From the NCBI RefSeq assembly GCF_017569185.1, contig NZ_CP071869.1, positions 1,540,001 to 1,604,000 of the forward strand: DNA of 64,000 bases, read 5' to 3'. Both the position numbers and the translations under genes were made by a program. The stretch is from Polaribacter cellanae. Lineage in GTDB: Bacteria; Bacteroidota; Bacteroidia; Flavobacteriales; Flavobacteriaceae. Under the pieces are notes generated by a model, which saw only the letters and a program-made list of their open reading frames with translations, was not told the origin of the DNA and made no database searches. Of this stretch, positions 29,198-38,726 are shown one piece after another. The number at the start of each line of letters is the position of its first letter. Position 1 is the stretch's first letter.

Positions 29198-29677
29198 TTA
29201 ATTATTTTGAATATATGTTGTTAAATTTTCTTTGTTCATTTGTACTACAGACCAATCTTTTAAATAGGTTGCTCCTGTACTTTTATAAAAATCAATAGCA
29301 TTGGTGTTCCAATCGATAACTTCCCAAGCAACTCTATTAAAACCATTGTCGTGCGCATATTTTAAAACAGCAGAATACAATGCTTTTCCTGCACCAATTT
29401 TCTGTTTACTTTTGGTAACTATTAAATCTTCTAAATGAATCGTTTTTCCTTTCCATGTTGAATATCGTTCGTAAAACAACGCTATTCCAATAATTTTAGC
29501 ATCTTGTTCTGCAACAAATAAATTAAATCTTGGGGTTTCAGAAAAACCGTCTTTTAATAAATCTTCTACAGTAATTTCTACGGCTTCTGGCTCTTTCTCG
29601 AAAACTGCCAATTCTGTAATTAAATCGAACACAGATTGTACGTCTTTTTCTTCTCCTTTTCTTATGATAAAACTCAT
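29198..29677 (-). CDS. GNAT-family N-acetyltransferase
   Basis: 159 residues from MSFIIRKGEEKDV at 29677. An ATG seven codons earlier would add MPLNEQQ. The core motif KQKIGAGKALYSAVLKYA (acetyl-CoA pyrophosphate loop, Q/R-x-x-G-x-G/A), preceded by the IHLEDLIVT strand, is typical of spermidine/diamine-type acetyltransferases. WEVIDWNTNAIDFYKSTGA is the C-terminal part. It acetylates an amine, and the exact substrate is unknown. It sits just upstream of lysC and may share its transcript. Confidence 0.85.
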   Translation of the reverse strand: MSFIIRKGEEKDVQSVFDLITELAVFEKEPEAVEITVEDLLKDGFSETPRFNLFVAEQDAKIIGIALFYERYSTWKGKTIHLEDLIVTKSKQKIGAGKALYSAVLKYAHDNGFNRVAWEVIDWNTNAIDFYKSTGATYLKDWSVVQMNKENLTTYIQNN

Positions 29678-29814
29678 TTGTTGTTCATTTAGAGGCAAAG
29701 ATAGTTGTTTTGTTATCTTCTAAAAATATTTGAATATTTTACACAATTAATTTCAATTTGTTTAAAAATTATCGAACTTCACACGGTTACCTCCCTAAAA
29801 GCGAACACGAAAAC

Positions 29815-29845
29815 GTTGTAGTTTTAAAAATAAATGGCATCTTTG
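29815..29845 (+). promoter_or_regulatory. Probable fbp promoter
   Basis: GTTG (29815-29818), a 19-bp spacer and CATCTTTG (29838-29845, one mismatch to TAnnTTTG) lie 24 bp upstream of the fbp ATG. Confidence 0.5.
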
Positions 29846-29868
29846 TAACACAAACTATATGCTAAAAA

Positions 29869-30879
29869 ATGACCATAAAAAAACAAACTTTAGGAGAATT
29901 TATTATTGAAAACCAGCATGCTTTTAAATACAGTTCTGGAGAACTTTCCAGTCTTTTAAACTCAATTCGATTGGCTGCGAAAGTGGTAAATCACGAAGTA
30001 AATAAAGCTGGTTTGGTAGATATTATTGGTGCTTATGGAGACACAAATATCCAGGGAGAAGATCAACAAAAATTAGATGTGTATGCGAATGATAAGTTTA
30101 TACAAACCTTAACTCGAAGAAATATTGTTTGTGGAATTGCCAGTGAAGAAGAAGATAGTTTTATAAGTGTAAATAGTATTGATGAGAATCATCAAAATAA
30201 ATATATTGTTTTAATTGATCCTTTAGATGGTTCTTCGAATATTGATGTAAATGTTTCTGTGGGAACCATTTTTTCAATATACAGAAGAGTAACTCCTGTT
30301 GGAACTCCTGTACAATTAGAAGATTTTTTACAAAAAGGAAGTGAGCAAGTTGCTGCTGGCTATGTAGTTTATGGAACTTCTACTATGTTGGTTTATACGA
30401 CTGGAAATGGTGTAAATGGTTTTACATTAAACCCTGCAATTGGCACTTTTTATTTATCGCACCCAAATATGACTTTTCCTGAAGATGGAAATATGTATTC
30501 TGTAAACGAAGGAAATTATTTAGACTTTCCTTTAGGTGTAAAAAAATACATTAAATACTGTCAGGAAGAAGAAGGAGACAGACCTTACACAAGTAGATAT
30601 ATTGGTTCTTTGGTTTCCGATTTTCATAGAAATATGATAAAAGGTGGCATTTATATGTATCCTAAAGGTTCTAGAAACCCAAATGGAAAATTACGTTTAT
30701 TGTACGAATGCAACCCTATTGCTTTTATTGCAGAACAGGCGAATGGAAAATCTTCTGATGGTTACACAAGAACTATGGATGTAGAACCAACTGAATTACA
30801 CCAAAGAGTGCCTTTTATTTGTGGAAGTAAAAACATGGTAGAAAAGTTAGAAGCTTTTATGCAAGAGTTTGGCGAATAA
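29869..30879 (+). CDS. fbp: Fructose-1,6-bisphosphatase class I
   Basis: 336 residues. The metal-binding [19 protein letters not shown] (about 121-139) and the substrate-loop segments [18 protein letters not shown] and [20 protein letters not shown] are diagnostic of class I FBPase. It removes the C1 phosphate from fructose-1,6-bisphosphate in gluconeogenesis, which fits growth on fucose-, galactose- or aminosugar-derived carbon. Monocistronic, with a recognisable promoter. Confidence 0.97.
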   Translation: MTIKKQTLGEFIIENQHAFKYSSGELSSLLNSIRLAAKVVNHEVNKAGLVDIIGAYGDTNIQGEDQQKLDVYANDKFIQTLTRRNIVCGIASEEEDSFISVNSIDENHQNKYIVLIDPLDGSSNIDVNVSVGTIFSIYRRVTPVGTPVQLEDFLQKGSEQVAAGYVVYGTSTMLVYTTGNGVNGFTLNPAIGTFYLSHPNMTFPEDGNMYSVNEGNYLDFPLGVKKYIKYCQEEEGDRPYTSRYIGSLVSDFHRNMIKGGIYMYPKGSRNPNGKLRLLYECNPIAFIAEQANGKSSDGYTRTMDVEPTELHQRVPFICGSKNMVEKLEAFMQEFGE

Positions 30880-30919
30880 ATACTCTTTATACTGTTATAA
30901 GTTAAGAAAGCCTTAATAT

Positions 30920-30951
30920 TTTGGGAAACTGTTATAGATTGATTAGATTTA
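30920..30951 (+). promoter_or_regulatory. Probable superoxide dismutase promoter
   Basis: TTTG (30920-30923), a 20-bp spacer and TAGATTTA (30944-30951, one mismatch to the -7 consensus) lie 38 bp upstream of the sod ATG. This leaves the upstream in-frame ATG at 30921 outside the transcript and supports the shorter start. Confidence 0.5.
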
Positions 30952-30989
30952 CATCAGAAAAACTAATATTAACTTTAAAAAATAAAAAA

Positions 30990-31598
30990 ATGGCTTTTAA
31001 ATTACCGGAATTAGGTTATGCTTATGATGCTTTAGAACCGCATATTGATGCAAAAACGATGGAAATTCATCACACAAAACATCATAATGGATATACAACA
31101 AAATTAAACGGAGCTATAGAAGGAACTGATTTAGAAGGAAAATCTATCGAAGATATTTTAACGAACTTAGATATGAGTAATAATGCTGTTAGAAATAATG
31201 GAGGTGGTTTTTACAATCACTCTTTGTTTTGGACTGTTATGAATCCTGAAGATAAAGGATATCTTTCTGGAGAGTTAAAAGATGCTATTGAAGCTGCATT
31301 TGGTTCTAAAGACAAATTTATGGATGCTTTTTCTAAAGCTGCAGCAACTCAATTTGGTTCAGGTTGGGCTTGGTTGTGTGTGCATAAAGGAGGAAAAGTA
31401 GAAGTTTGTTCTACTCCTAATCAAGACAATCCTTTAATGCCAGGTGTTTCTTGTGGAGGAACTCCAATTTTAGGTTTAGATGTTTGGGAACATGCTTATT
31501 ACTTAAATTACCAAAACAGAAGACCAGATTATATTAATGCTTTCTTTAAAGTAATTAACTGGAACGAAGTTGAACGCAGATATGCAGAAGCAAAATAA
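30990..31598 (+). CDS. Superoxide dismutase, Mn or Mn/Fe type
   Basis: 202 residues starting [20 protein letters not shown]. Metal ligands by family alignment are His27 (MEIHHTKHH), His77 ([11 protein letters not shown]), Asp164 and His168 (LDVWEHAYY). Gly72 region GGGFYNH and Gln in STPNQDNP (Gln145) are the pattern of Mn-type rather than Fe-type enzymes, though cambialistic activity is possible. An ATG at 30921 would add 23 residues with no family match, and the promoter lies inside that stretch. The enzyme is cytoplasmic and dismutates superoxide. Confidence 0.95.
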   Translation: MAFKLPELGYAYDALEPHIDAKTMEIHHTKHHNGYTTKLNGAIEGTDLEGKSIEDILTNLDMSNNAVRNNGGGFYNHSLFWTVMNPEDKGYLSGELKDAIEAAFGSKDKFMDAFSKAAATQFGSGWAWLCVHKGGKVEVCSTPNQDNPLMPGVSCGGTPILGLDVWEHAYYLNYQNRRPDYINAFFKVINWNEVERRYAEAK

Positions 31599-31618
31599 AC
31601 AGTATCGTTGCTCTTTAT

Positions 31619-31644
31619 ATCTCATTTTTTTATTAAAATGAGAT
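31619..31644 (+). terminator. Probable terminator after sod
   Basis: ATCTCATTTT and AAAATGAGAT form a perfect 10-bp stem around TTTATT, 20 bp after the sod stop. The 3' tail is only TTC, so termination strength is uncertain. Confidence 0.5.
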
Positions 31645-31663
31645 TTCAAAAATTATAAAATAG

Positions 31664-31798
31664 AAGAGGCTGTTTTAAAAGTATTATAATTTGTTATTTC
31701 GACTGTAATGAAGAAATCTTATTTATTGAATTTCAATGTTTTAGATTTTTCGACTTCTCTCAAAACGACAGCTAAATTTACTTTTAAGACAGCCTCTT
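31664..31798. repeat. 135-bp inverted-repeat element with REP-like core
   Basis: Arms AAGAGGCTGTTTTAAAAGTA (31664-31683) and its complement at 31779-31798 match at 19 of 20 positions. The inside contains TTATTTCGACTGTAATG and TCGACTTCTCTCAAAACGAC, the kind of 'TTCGAC' intergenic repeat common in flavobacterial genomes. A partial copy occurs at 17751-17796. It carries no coding sequence. Confidence 0.7.
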
Positions 31799-32003
31799 TT
31801 TATAACCTAAAGTAGCTTGTTAATATTTTCTTTGAAAAAGTGCCTTTATTGGTTACTAATTTTATAATATAAACTGCGGATAAAAGTTTAGAAACATTAA
31901 CAATTATTTTACTTTTTTGTTTTACTAAAAGCTAAATTTATATTCAAATATATCAACTTGATTTCTTTGTAAAAAACTGGTTAAACTCTAAAAAATTAGC
32001 CTA

Positions 32004-32145
32004 ATACCATTTCTGTTTTGAAAAATTGCTGTAAAAGAAAATAATTTTTTTTCTATCTGCAAAAAAGAAAAACAGAGCATAGCTTTAGGTAGTAAAGAGA
32101 AAAAAAGCGTGTTTTATTACGGAAATTTTAATGCAGAAATGGTAT
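32004..32145. repeat. MITE-like element with 12-bp terminal inverted repeats
   Basis: ATACCATTTCTG (32004-32015) and CAGAAATGGTAT (32134-32145) are perfect inverted repeats bounding 118 bp of AT-rich non-coding DNA. The size and termini suit a non-autonomous transposable element. No clear target-site duplication is visible. Confidence 0.45.
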
Positions 32146-32166
32146 AATATATAAATTTATCAATAT

Positions 32167-33342
32167 TTATAACAATCGTTTTAATTTAAAGCTAATTTTT
32201 TTTGTTTTACCTTTTAAATTAATAAGCTTTAAATGGACTATATTATTTTCTTTTTTTAGCAAAGACCTATAGCTTTTAAGGTTTCTAGAAAAGTTTTTAT
32301 TTATGGCAATTAACTTATCTCCTTTTCTAACGCCTTTTTTGTAAGCTGGGCTAGTTTTCTCTACTTTATTTACAATAATATCATCATCAATTTTTTTAAG
32401 ACTAATGCCACTAATAGGAAAATCAAATGTTTTATTAAAAGAAGAGTTAGGTTTTAAATACAAGGTAGAAGTTGTGTAGTCTAAAATAACATTAAACCTA
32501 CTTATTATTTTACTACCTAAAATGCCCAAATAGTTTTTATAGCTACTTACTCCATTTTTATCGTGTGCTATAGATATGGGTATATCATTTAATTTATAAC
32601 CAGCTACATTTAAAGATTCTATTGCAATTACTTCAGAAATAGACTCTCCATATAAGTTTTCAGACTTAGAAATTAAACTTTTACCTGCTTTTTTATTTAT
32701 ATTATGTTGCTTATTATATGGTGTGTTTATTAACAATGTTAGGGCTGCTCCACTATCAAAAAGAATTTTATCTGTGTAGGATTCTCCATTTTTTAAGACT
32801 ATAGAAACGTTAAATTGAGGTATAGGAATTCCGTTACCAAATTCAAAATTAATAGCTTTATATCCTTTAATATCTACATTTTTAATTTTATTATATAATA
32901 GTATTTTTTTATTTACATAATCTATTTTTGTAATGTATTGTTTAAGTAAACTATATCCAATAATTCCATCAAAACCACCTTCATCAATTTCTTTTAATCT
33001 TGTTAAATCTGCAATAACTAAATTTGTGTTGTGTATTTCTATATTTTGCTGAAGTGTAAGTTTTTGAGAAAGTATAATATCATAAGATTTTGTTCCGCCA
33101 GCACCAGAAACATTTTCTTTATGGTTTGCTTTTAAACCAAGTTCTTTTGCGGATGTAGCATCTATCAAATCAGATGTGGCACCAGTGTCGAAAATAAAAG
33201 TATTTGCTTTGGTATTGTTATTAATTTTTACTTTTACATAAATAGTAGCATTTTTAAGCTTAAAAGGTATTTCCGCGACCTGTGTATGTATATTAATAGA
33301 AACTAGACAGGTTAAAAGTAATGTTGTTATTGTAGTTTTCAT
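32167..33342 (-). CDS. Retropepsin-like aspartyl protease with C-terminal PDZ domain
   Basis: 391 residues with a Sec signal (first about 20 residues, ends NIHTQ). Two half-sites of the retroviral-type aspartyl protease fold are present: FDTGATSD (Asp52) and FDSGAALT (Asp196), so the enzyme has both catalytic aspartates in one chain. Residues about 300-391 form a PDZ domain (ISLKKIDDDIIVNKVEKTSPAYKKGVRKGDKLIAIN). It should act in the periplasm or on the cell surface. The target is unknown. A minus-strand -7 box TAGGTTTG lies at 33359-33366, 17 bp from the ATG. Confidence 0.88.
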   Translation of the reverse strand: MKTTITTLLLTCLVSINIHTQVAEIPFKLKNATIYVKVKINNNTKANTFIFDTGATSDLIDATSAKELGLKANHKENVSGAGGTKSYDIILSQKLTLQQNIEIHNTNLVIADLTRLKEIDEGGFDGIIGYSLLKQYITKIDYVNKKILLYNKIKNVDIKGYKAINFEFGNGIPIPQFNVSIVLKNGESYTDKILFDSGAALTLLINTPYNKQHNINKKAGKSLISKSENLYGESISEVIAIESLNVAGYKLNDIPISIAHDKNGVSSYKNYLGILGSKIISRFNVILDYTTSTLYLKPNSSFNKTFDFPISGISLKKIDDDIIVNKVEKTSPAYKKGVRKGDKLIAINKNFSRNLKSYRSLLKKENNIVHLKLINLKGKTKKISFKLKRLL

Positions 33343-33475
33343 TATTTGTTTTTTTTTGCAAACCTATAACTACTTTACAAATAATTTTGTTAAATAATGT
33401 TATCTAGTGTTAATAAAGTTTTTTTAATAGGCACTTTCAGAAATAACGTAACAAATTTACCTTGAAAAATAAAAG

Positions 33476-33495
33476 AGGTACTTCTGAAAGTACCT
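33476..33495 (-). terminator. Hairpin downstream of the T9SS cargo gene
   Basis: AGGTACTT-CTGA-AAGTACCT is a perfect 8-bp stem. On the minus strand it is followed by CTTTTATTTTT, fitting an intrinsic terminator about 110 bp past the stop at 33606. Confidence 0.6.
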
Positions 33496-33605
33496 AAATA
33501 AACTCAGTTTTCTTGAACATACAGCTCGTTTTCGAGGTTTATTTCAACTAAAACAAATTCACTTAAGTGACAATAAATTAGTAGATTATATCGAACTAAC
33601 GTTAA

Positions 33606-36600
33606 CTATAGTATTATCTTTTTATTTATAATTCCTTTTGCTGTTTTTATGGAAATAATATAAATACCTTGGGGTATTTTGTTGATATTTAAAATTATTT
33701 TCTTAGTATTAGCAATGTTATTAGTGTTGTAATTTAACATACTAGCTCCTAACAAGTTAAAAACTTTAATATTTTTTATTTTTAATAGTGATGTATTTTG
33801 AACAACTAACTTATTAGCTTCTTGTTTAAAAACAGTTATTAAATTTTCTTCTTTAAGAATTTCTGTATTTCCTAAGGTCTCTTTCGAAAAAGTAATAAAA
33901 AACCGGTTTTTATAAACACCCTTTGCCAATTTTAACTTTAATGGTTTGTTAGTTTCGTAAGTTACACCTGTATATGCATCTTTAAAGAAAGTAGGCATAT
34001 TTATGTTTTGTTTTTCATCAATCATAAGAAAAACTGGAGCATCTGAATCGTTTTTTACAACAATAGGTATTTCTAAATCTTTACGAATTTCTCCTATTCC
34101 AGCAATTACTAAATTATCTTCAATACCAGAAAAATTAAAATAAATATCAGAAGCATTAATTTCATATTTTCTACTATCATATCCTATATCATAGTTTTTT
34201 GTATTTCCTTTCTTAAAAGATATTCCTATTTGAGAGTGTAAATAGATGTCTTTTGAGTCTTTTGCTTCGAAGCCAACTTTTAAATAGGTTATCTTATTTT
34301 TATAGAGCTCTTTAGCTGTCTTTTTAGATTTAAAAAAATAAGAATCGCCAGATTCTGTTACAAAAGAACGTTGGCTATTTTTAAAGTTTACAGTGGCTGC
34401 AAGACCAGAAGCGGGTTCTACAAAAAAACCTTGCCCAACAGGAATGTATCTTTTTGGAGCTGTATACGTTTCATTTCCCAAACCTGCAGTTCCTGTAACA
34501 GCAGTTGTTGCTGCTGTACCCATAGTAGCATTTCGAGTTCCATAGCCTCCAATATATCCATTTTTGTAATGACCTTCGATTCCAGTTCCTACCAATTCGT
34601 TTTTATGTTCCCAAAAATACAAAGCAGCGATATTAGAGCTTTCGGTAAAAAGCAAATTTGCATCTATCGCAGAAGGATATGGATTACCAAGTAAACTTGT
34701 ATGACCTGCATCTATAGAAAAACTAATATCACCATCATTTGGTACACCTTTAAATGTGTAATTTTGTGCAGCTCCTGGGCTTTTTAGTAAAAAACCTTCT
34801 CCTACATTAAATGTACCTGATTCTTGTTTTTTAGACCATCCTGTTCCACTTCCATCTCCATTAACATAACCATAAATCCAATTACTAGATATGGTTAAAG
34901 GTGTTGTATTACCATCAAGATTTTTTGTAAAATTTAAATTTGGTGGGTTAGAATTTACGGAGGTTGGTAACGTACCGTTTTTCATTACACCTGCAACAGT
35001 ATATGAACTTGATCCAACAGCTGAAGATACTGGAGAAGACCAATAGTTATACCTATAAACACTGGCTAAATCGCTATTTTGATCTTTAAATAAATTACCT
35101 GTTCCACTATTTAAAGATGTACCTGTATGTTTTTGAATTAATTGAGAGCTACCAATTAATCTAATATCTCCATTATTTACTATGCCATCTTCTACTTCTA
35201 ATTTAAAACCAGAATCTACCACTAAATTACCTCCAGATTCTATTTCTATTTCTTTTACATTTGCATTTTCTGTTAATTTAAGGTTACCATTTACTGTATT
35301 TTTTACTAATAATTTATAACAAGCATCTAAAGTATTTGGTTTATTTAAGGCACCTGAACCATTAAATGCTGTAGTATTGTCTAAAACAATAGTATCTACA
35401 TATTCTAAAGTAAAATGATCTTGGTTTTCTAAGTTTACATCTGTAGCAATATAAGATGTACCAGATTTTGTAAATGTATACGTTCTTTTAATAGATGAAA
35501 AATTACTATTATCATCAATAATTAATTGTAGTTTACATGGAGATTTACCTGAAAAATCTAAATCTGCCTCATCAACAATTAAAGTTACGTTTCCTAGACC
35601 TACTCTCCCAGTCACACCTACATCAGAGAACGTAAAATTGGTTTTACTAACCTTCCACTTTGTGTCTAGTCTTTGTTTATAGTTTGATGTGGTAGAGAAA
35701 TTGTAATTTGCATTTTTTTTATCTTCTCCCCAAATTAAAAAATCTCCATTACTTAATGCGCTTGGTGTATTTATTCTAATAATACCAGTACCTTTAGAAT
35801 CTGTGTGTTTAGAGCCATCATTTGCCTGACCAATTCCTGCTACATTAAAATCAAAACCAGATGCGTCTTTTTTATATATATCATTATTAGAGAGGGTAAG
35901 ACCATATTTAGCTGCTAAATAATTTTCGATAATAATTCTTTCAGCCAAGTTAATAGATTTTCCGAAAACCATCAATTCTGCAATATTTCCATCAAAATAA
36001 TAAGCCCCTGAAGTTGACCCAATGTCTCCTATATGTAAGTTATTAGAAGCTTCTGGAGCAAAATTAGAAGTAAATGTTCTTTGAGGTTTTCCATTCGCAT
36101 AAACAGTTGAACCATTTGTAACATCTTCTTGATATGCCACTGTTGTAATAACAGGTGTAAGTCTAGGAAAAATACCTGTAATATTTAATTCTGGTCCTGT
36201 ACCTTTTGAAACCATAGAATTAAGATTTGTTCCTTTATCTAAAATAAAACGATCCCAACCTTCATCATCTTCCCCCCAAACACCACCAGAACCATCTATT
36301 CTAGGAACATACAAAGCAATTACTGTTAAATTTGGAAAAACACCTGCATTGATACTTAAATTAGTTACAATATGGTCATCAACACCATCGAATGTAATAA
36401 CACTTTGACCGTTTAAAGAATTTGTTGTTAAAGTAGGCCCGCCAGTTATCGTATTACCAACAGCATTACCCGACAAATCTAACCAATTAGTAACAGGGGC
36501 GCCTGTAACATTCTTATTAGCATCTATCCAGTATTCTAAATTAGATGTACCATCTACAGTACCAACACCTCCAGGACCTGTTTGTGAAACTATTGTGTTT

Positions 36601-36650
36601 ATTGAAAGTAAAATTGCAAAAAATAAAGCTTTATGTAATTGATTAATCAT
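33606..36650 (-). CDS. Large secreted T9SS cargo protein with LamG-like domain
   Basis: 1014 residues with a Sec signal (ALFFAILLSINTIVSQ). Residues about 35-250 look like a concanavalin-like (LamG) domain: NLEYWIDANKNVTG, NWLDLSGNAVGN, and FDGNIAELMVFGKSIN with NYLAAKYGLTL. The middle is beta-rich, of the kind seen in surface adhesins. The last 75 residues (about 940-1014, ending GIYIISIKTAKGIINKKIIL) are a type A T9SS C-terminal sorting domain. It is expected to be secreted and surface-anchored. A minus-strand -7 box TATTTTTG is at 36716-36723. A role in adhesion or polysaccharide binding is inference. Confidence 0.85.
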   Translation of the reverse strand: MINQLHKALFFAILLSINTIVSQTGPGGVGTVDGTSNLEYWIDANKNVTGAPVTNWLDLSGNAVGNTITGGPTLTTNSLNGQSVITFDGVDDHIVTNLSINAGVFPNLTVIALYVPRIDGSGGVWGEDDEGWDRFILDKGTNLNSMVSKGTGPELNITGIFPRLTPVITTVAYQEDVTNGSTVYANGKPQRTFTSNFAPEASNNLHIGDIGSTSGAYYFDGNIAELMVFGKSINLAERIIIENYLAAKYGLTLSNNDIYKKDASGFDFNVAGIGQANDGSKHTDSKGTGIIRINTPSALSNGDFLIWGEDKKNANYNFSTTSNYKQRLDTKWKVSKTNFTFSDVGVTGRVGLGNVTLIVDEADLDFSGKSPCKLQLIIDDNSNFSSIKRTYTFTKSGTSYIATDVNLENQDHFTLEYVDTIVLDNTTAFNGSGALNKPNTLDACYKLLVKNTVNGNLKLTENANVKEIEIESGGNLVVDSGFKLEVEDGIVNNGDIRLIGSSQLIQKHTGTSLNSGTGNLFKDQNSDLASVYRYNYWSSPVSSAVGSSSYTVAGVMKNGTLPTSVNSNPPNLNFTKNLDGNTTPLTISSNWIYGYVNGDGSGTGWSKKQESGTFNVGEGFLLKSPGAAQNYTFKGVPNDGDISFSIDAGHTSLLGNPYPSAIDANLLFTESSNIAALYFWEHKNELVGTGIEGHYKNGYIGGYGTRNATMGTAATTAVTGTAGLGNETYTAPKRYIPVGQGFFVEPASGLAATVNFKNSQRSFVTESGDSYFFKSKKTAKELYKNKITYLKVGFEAKDSKDIYLHSQIGISFKKGNTKNYDIGYDSRKYEINASDIYFNFSGIEDNLVIAGIGEIRKDLEIPIVVKNDSDAPVFLMIDEKQNINMPTFFKDAYTGVTYETNKPLKLKLAKGVYKNRFFITFSKETLGNTEILKEENLITVFKQEANKLVVQNTSLLKIKNIKVFNLLGASMLNYNTNNIANTKKIILNINKIPQGIYIISIKTAKGIINKKIIL

Positions 36651-36762
36651 AACTATATTATTTAAAAATACTATGTGGTAGTAGTATAATAATTGGGGAA
36701 TAGTATTAAGTTATGCAAAAATAATTATTTTTCTAATTTTAAAAAAAAAATTTAATTACACA

Positions 36763-38661
36763 TTAATAAGCTCTCTTATTATTACCTTCATAGAAATTAA
36801 TAAATGCTTGATTTACAACTCGCATTCCACCAGGTGTTGGGTAATTTCCTGTAAAATACCAATCTCCTAAATTATCTGGGCACGCTTTGTGCAAACCTTC
36901 TATTGTTTGGTAAATAACTTCTACCTCTGCTTTAATATCATCGGTCTTTAACATTTCTGCTATTTTTGCCGAAATTTCTTTGGCAGTAAATGGCTTATAA
37001 ATTTCTTTTACAAAGTTTACAATTTCTGTATCATTTTCTGTTTGTTGAGCTTTCGATTTTTTATAAACTTCGTCAATAATATGTTCTTGTTTTGTGTCTT
37101 TTAATAACTCTATTGCTGCTTTAAATGCTATAAATGCATCTATTCTTGCCATGTCAATTCCATAACAATCTGGGTAACGAATTTGTGGAGCAGAAGAAAC
37201 TACGACTATCTTCTTGGGACTTAACCTGTCTAAAATTCTAATAATACTTTTCTTTAAAGTCGTTCCACGTACAATACTATCGTCTATAATTACCAAATTG
37301 TCTGTTGGCTTTACAACTCCGTAAGTAATATCGTAAACATGCTCTACTAAATCGTCTCTGCTGCTATCGTCTGCAATAAAAGTTCTTAGTTTTGCATCTT
37401 TAATGGCAATTTTTTCGAAACGTGGTCTTTCAGATAAAATTTCAGTAACTTTATTTGCTGAAAGCTCTTTTCCTCCCGCTAAAATTTTAGCCGTTTTTTG
37501 TTGATTTAATAAATCCTCTGCAGCTTCTGTCATCCCATAAAAAGAGGTTTCTGCTGTGTTTGGTATGTAAGAAAATACAGTATTAGAAATATCGCTATCT
37601 ATAGATTTTAAAATTTCTGGAAACACTAATTTTCCTAAATTTTTTCGTTCTTCGTAAATACTTGCATCACTTCCTCTTGAGAAATAAATGCGTTCGAAAG
37701 AACACGATTTTTTTTCTTTTGGCTCTAAAACTTGTTTAATAGAAGTTTTTCCACTTTTTTTAATGATTAATGCATGCCCTCTTTCTAACTCCTTTACATC
37801 ATCAATCTTAACATTAAAAACAGTTTGAATTACAGGTCTTTCTGAAGCAACTACAACAACTTCTTCATCTTCATAAAAATAAGTAGGTCTAATTCCATTT
37901 GGATCCCTTAACACAAAAGCATCTCCATGACCTACCAAGCCAGCCATAGCATAACCACCATCCCAGTTTTTTGAAGACCTTTTTAATATCTTTTTAAGAC
38001 TTAAATTTTCTTCGATATATGGGGAGGCGTTCTTTTTTGTGAACCCTTTTTTCTTCGCTTTTTGATATAATTTAGCCACTTCATCTTCTAAAAAATGACC
38101 TATTTTTTCCATTACAGTTACAGTGTCTGTAAACTCTTTTGGGTGTTGTCCTAACTCAATTAGTTCTTCTAATAACTGTTTAGAATTCGTCATATTAAAA
38201 TTCCCAGCAACAATTAAATTTTGATGCCTCCAATTACTCTGACGCAAAAATGGATGCACACTTTCGATACTATTTTTACCAAAAGTTCCATAACGAACGT
38301 GTCCTAAAAACAAGTTACCAATGTAAGGCATGTTTTCTTCTTGCCAAGCAACATCGTCTTTTTTATCTGGGTGCTGCTCCAAAACACCATTTAAACGATT
38401 GTTAATTTGGGCAAAAATATCTTGTATGGGTTGCGATTGATTGGAACGTACTCTACTTACATATCTTGTACCTGGTGCTACATTAAATTTTACGCTTGCA
38501 AAACCAGCTCCATCTTGACCACGATTGTGCTGTTTTTCCATTAATAAATACATTTTATTTATCCCGTAAAAAGCAGAACCGTATTTATCTTTATAAAATT
38601 GTAAAGGTTTTTTTAATCGAACAAGTGCAATTCCACATTCGTGTTTAATAGCGTCACTCAT
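36763..38661 (-). CDS. Amidophosphoribosyltransferase (PurF family, long form)
   Basis: 632 residues from MSDAIKHECGIA. A further upstream ATG would add 12 residues. Cys9 is the expected N-terminal nucleophile after removal of a short propeptide, as in PurF. Glutaminase landmarks are HNRGQDGAGFAS and GHVRYGTFG, and the PRPP-binding loop is VIIDDSIVRGTTLKKS. It transfers ammonia from glutamine to PRPP in purine synthesis. It is about 130-150 residues longer than E. coli PurF because of insertions and a C-terminal extension. The long form is usual in Bacteroidetes. Confidence 0.88.
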   Translation of the reverse strand: MSDAIKHECGIALVRLKKPLQFYKDKYGSAFYGINKMYLLMEKQHNRGQDGAGFASVKFNVAPGTRYVSRVRSNQSQPIQDIFAQINNRLNGVLEQHPDKKDDVAWQEENMPYIGNLFLGHVRYGTFGKNSIESVHPFLRQSNWRHQNLIVAGNFNMTNSKQLLEELIELGQHPKEFTDTVTVMEKIGHFLEDEVAKLYQKAKKKGFTKKNASPYIEENLSLKKILKRSSKNWDGGYAMAGLVGHGDAFVLRDPNGIRPTYFYEDEEVVVVASERPVIQTVFNVKIDDVKELERGHALIIKKSGKTSIKQVLEPKEKKSCSFERIYFSRGSDASIYEERKNLGKLVFPEILKSIDSDISNTVFSYIPNTAETSFYGMTEAAEDLLNQQKTAKILAGGKELSANKVTEILSERPRFEKIAIKDAKLRTFIADDSSRDDLVEHVYDITYGVVKPTDNLVIIDDSIVRGTTLKKSIIRILDRLSPKKIVVVSSAPQIRYPDCYGIDMARIDAFIAFKAAIELLKDTKQEHIIDEVYKKSKAQQTENDTEIVNFVKEIYKPFTAKEISAKIAEMLKTDDIKAEVEVIYQTIEGLHKACPDNLGDWYFTGNYPTPGGMRVVNQAFINFYEGNNKRAY

Positions 38662-38698
38662 TGGTATTTGTAGTTTTTTATTGTGTTTTTGTAACAAA

Positions 38699-38722
38699 AA
38701 TCCGCGGTCGAAACCGCGGATT
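38699..38722 (-). terminator. Intrinsic terminator after the PfkB kinase gene
   Basis: AATCCGCGGT-CGAA-ACCGCGGATT is a perfect 10-bp GC-rich stem. On the minus strand it is followed by TTTTTG, 4 bp after the kinase stop. The purF-like gene starts only 38 bp beyond, so its expression may depend on read-through, or the hairpin may act as an attenuator. Confidence 0.8.
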
Positions 38723-38726
38723 AAAA

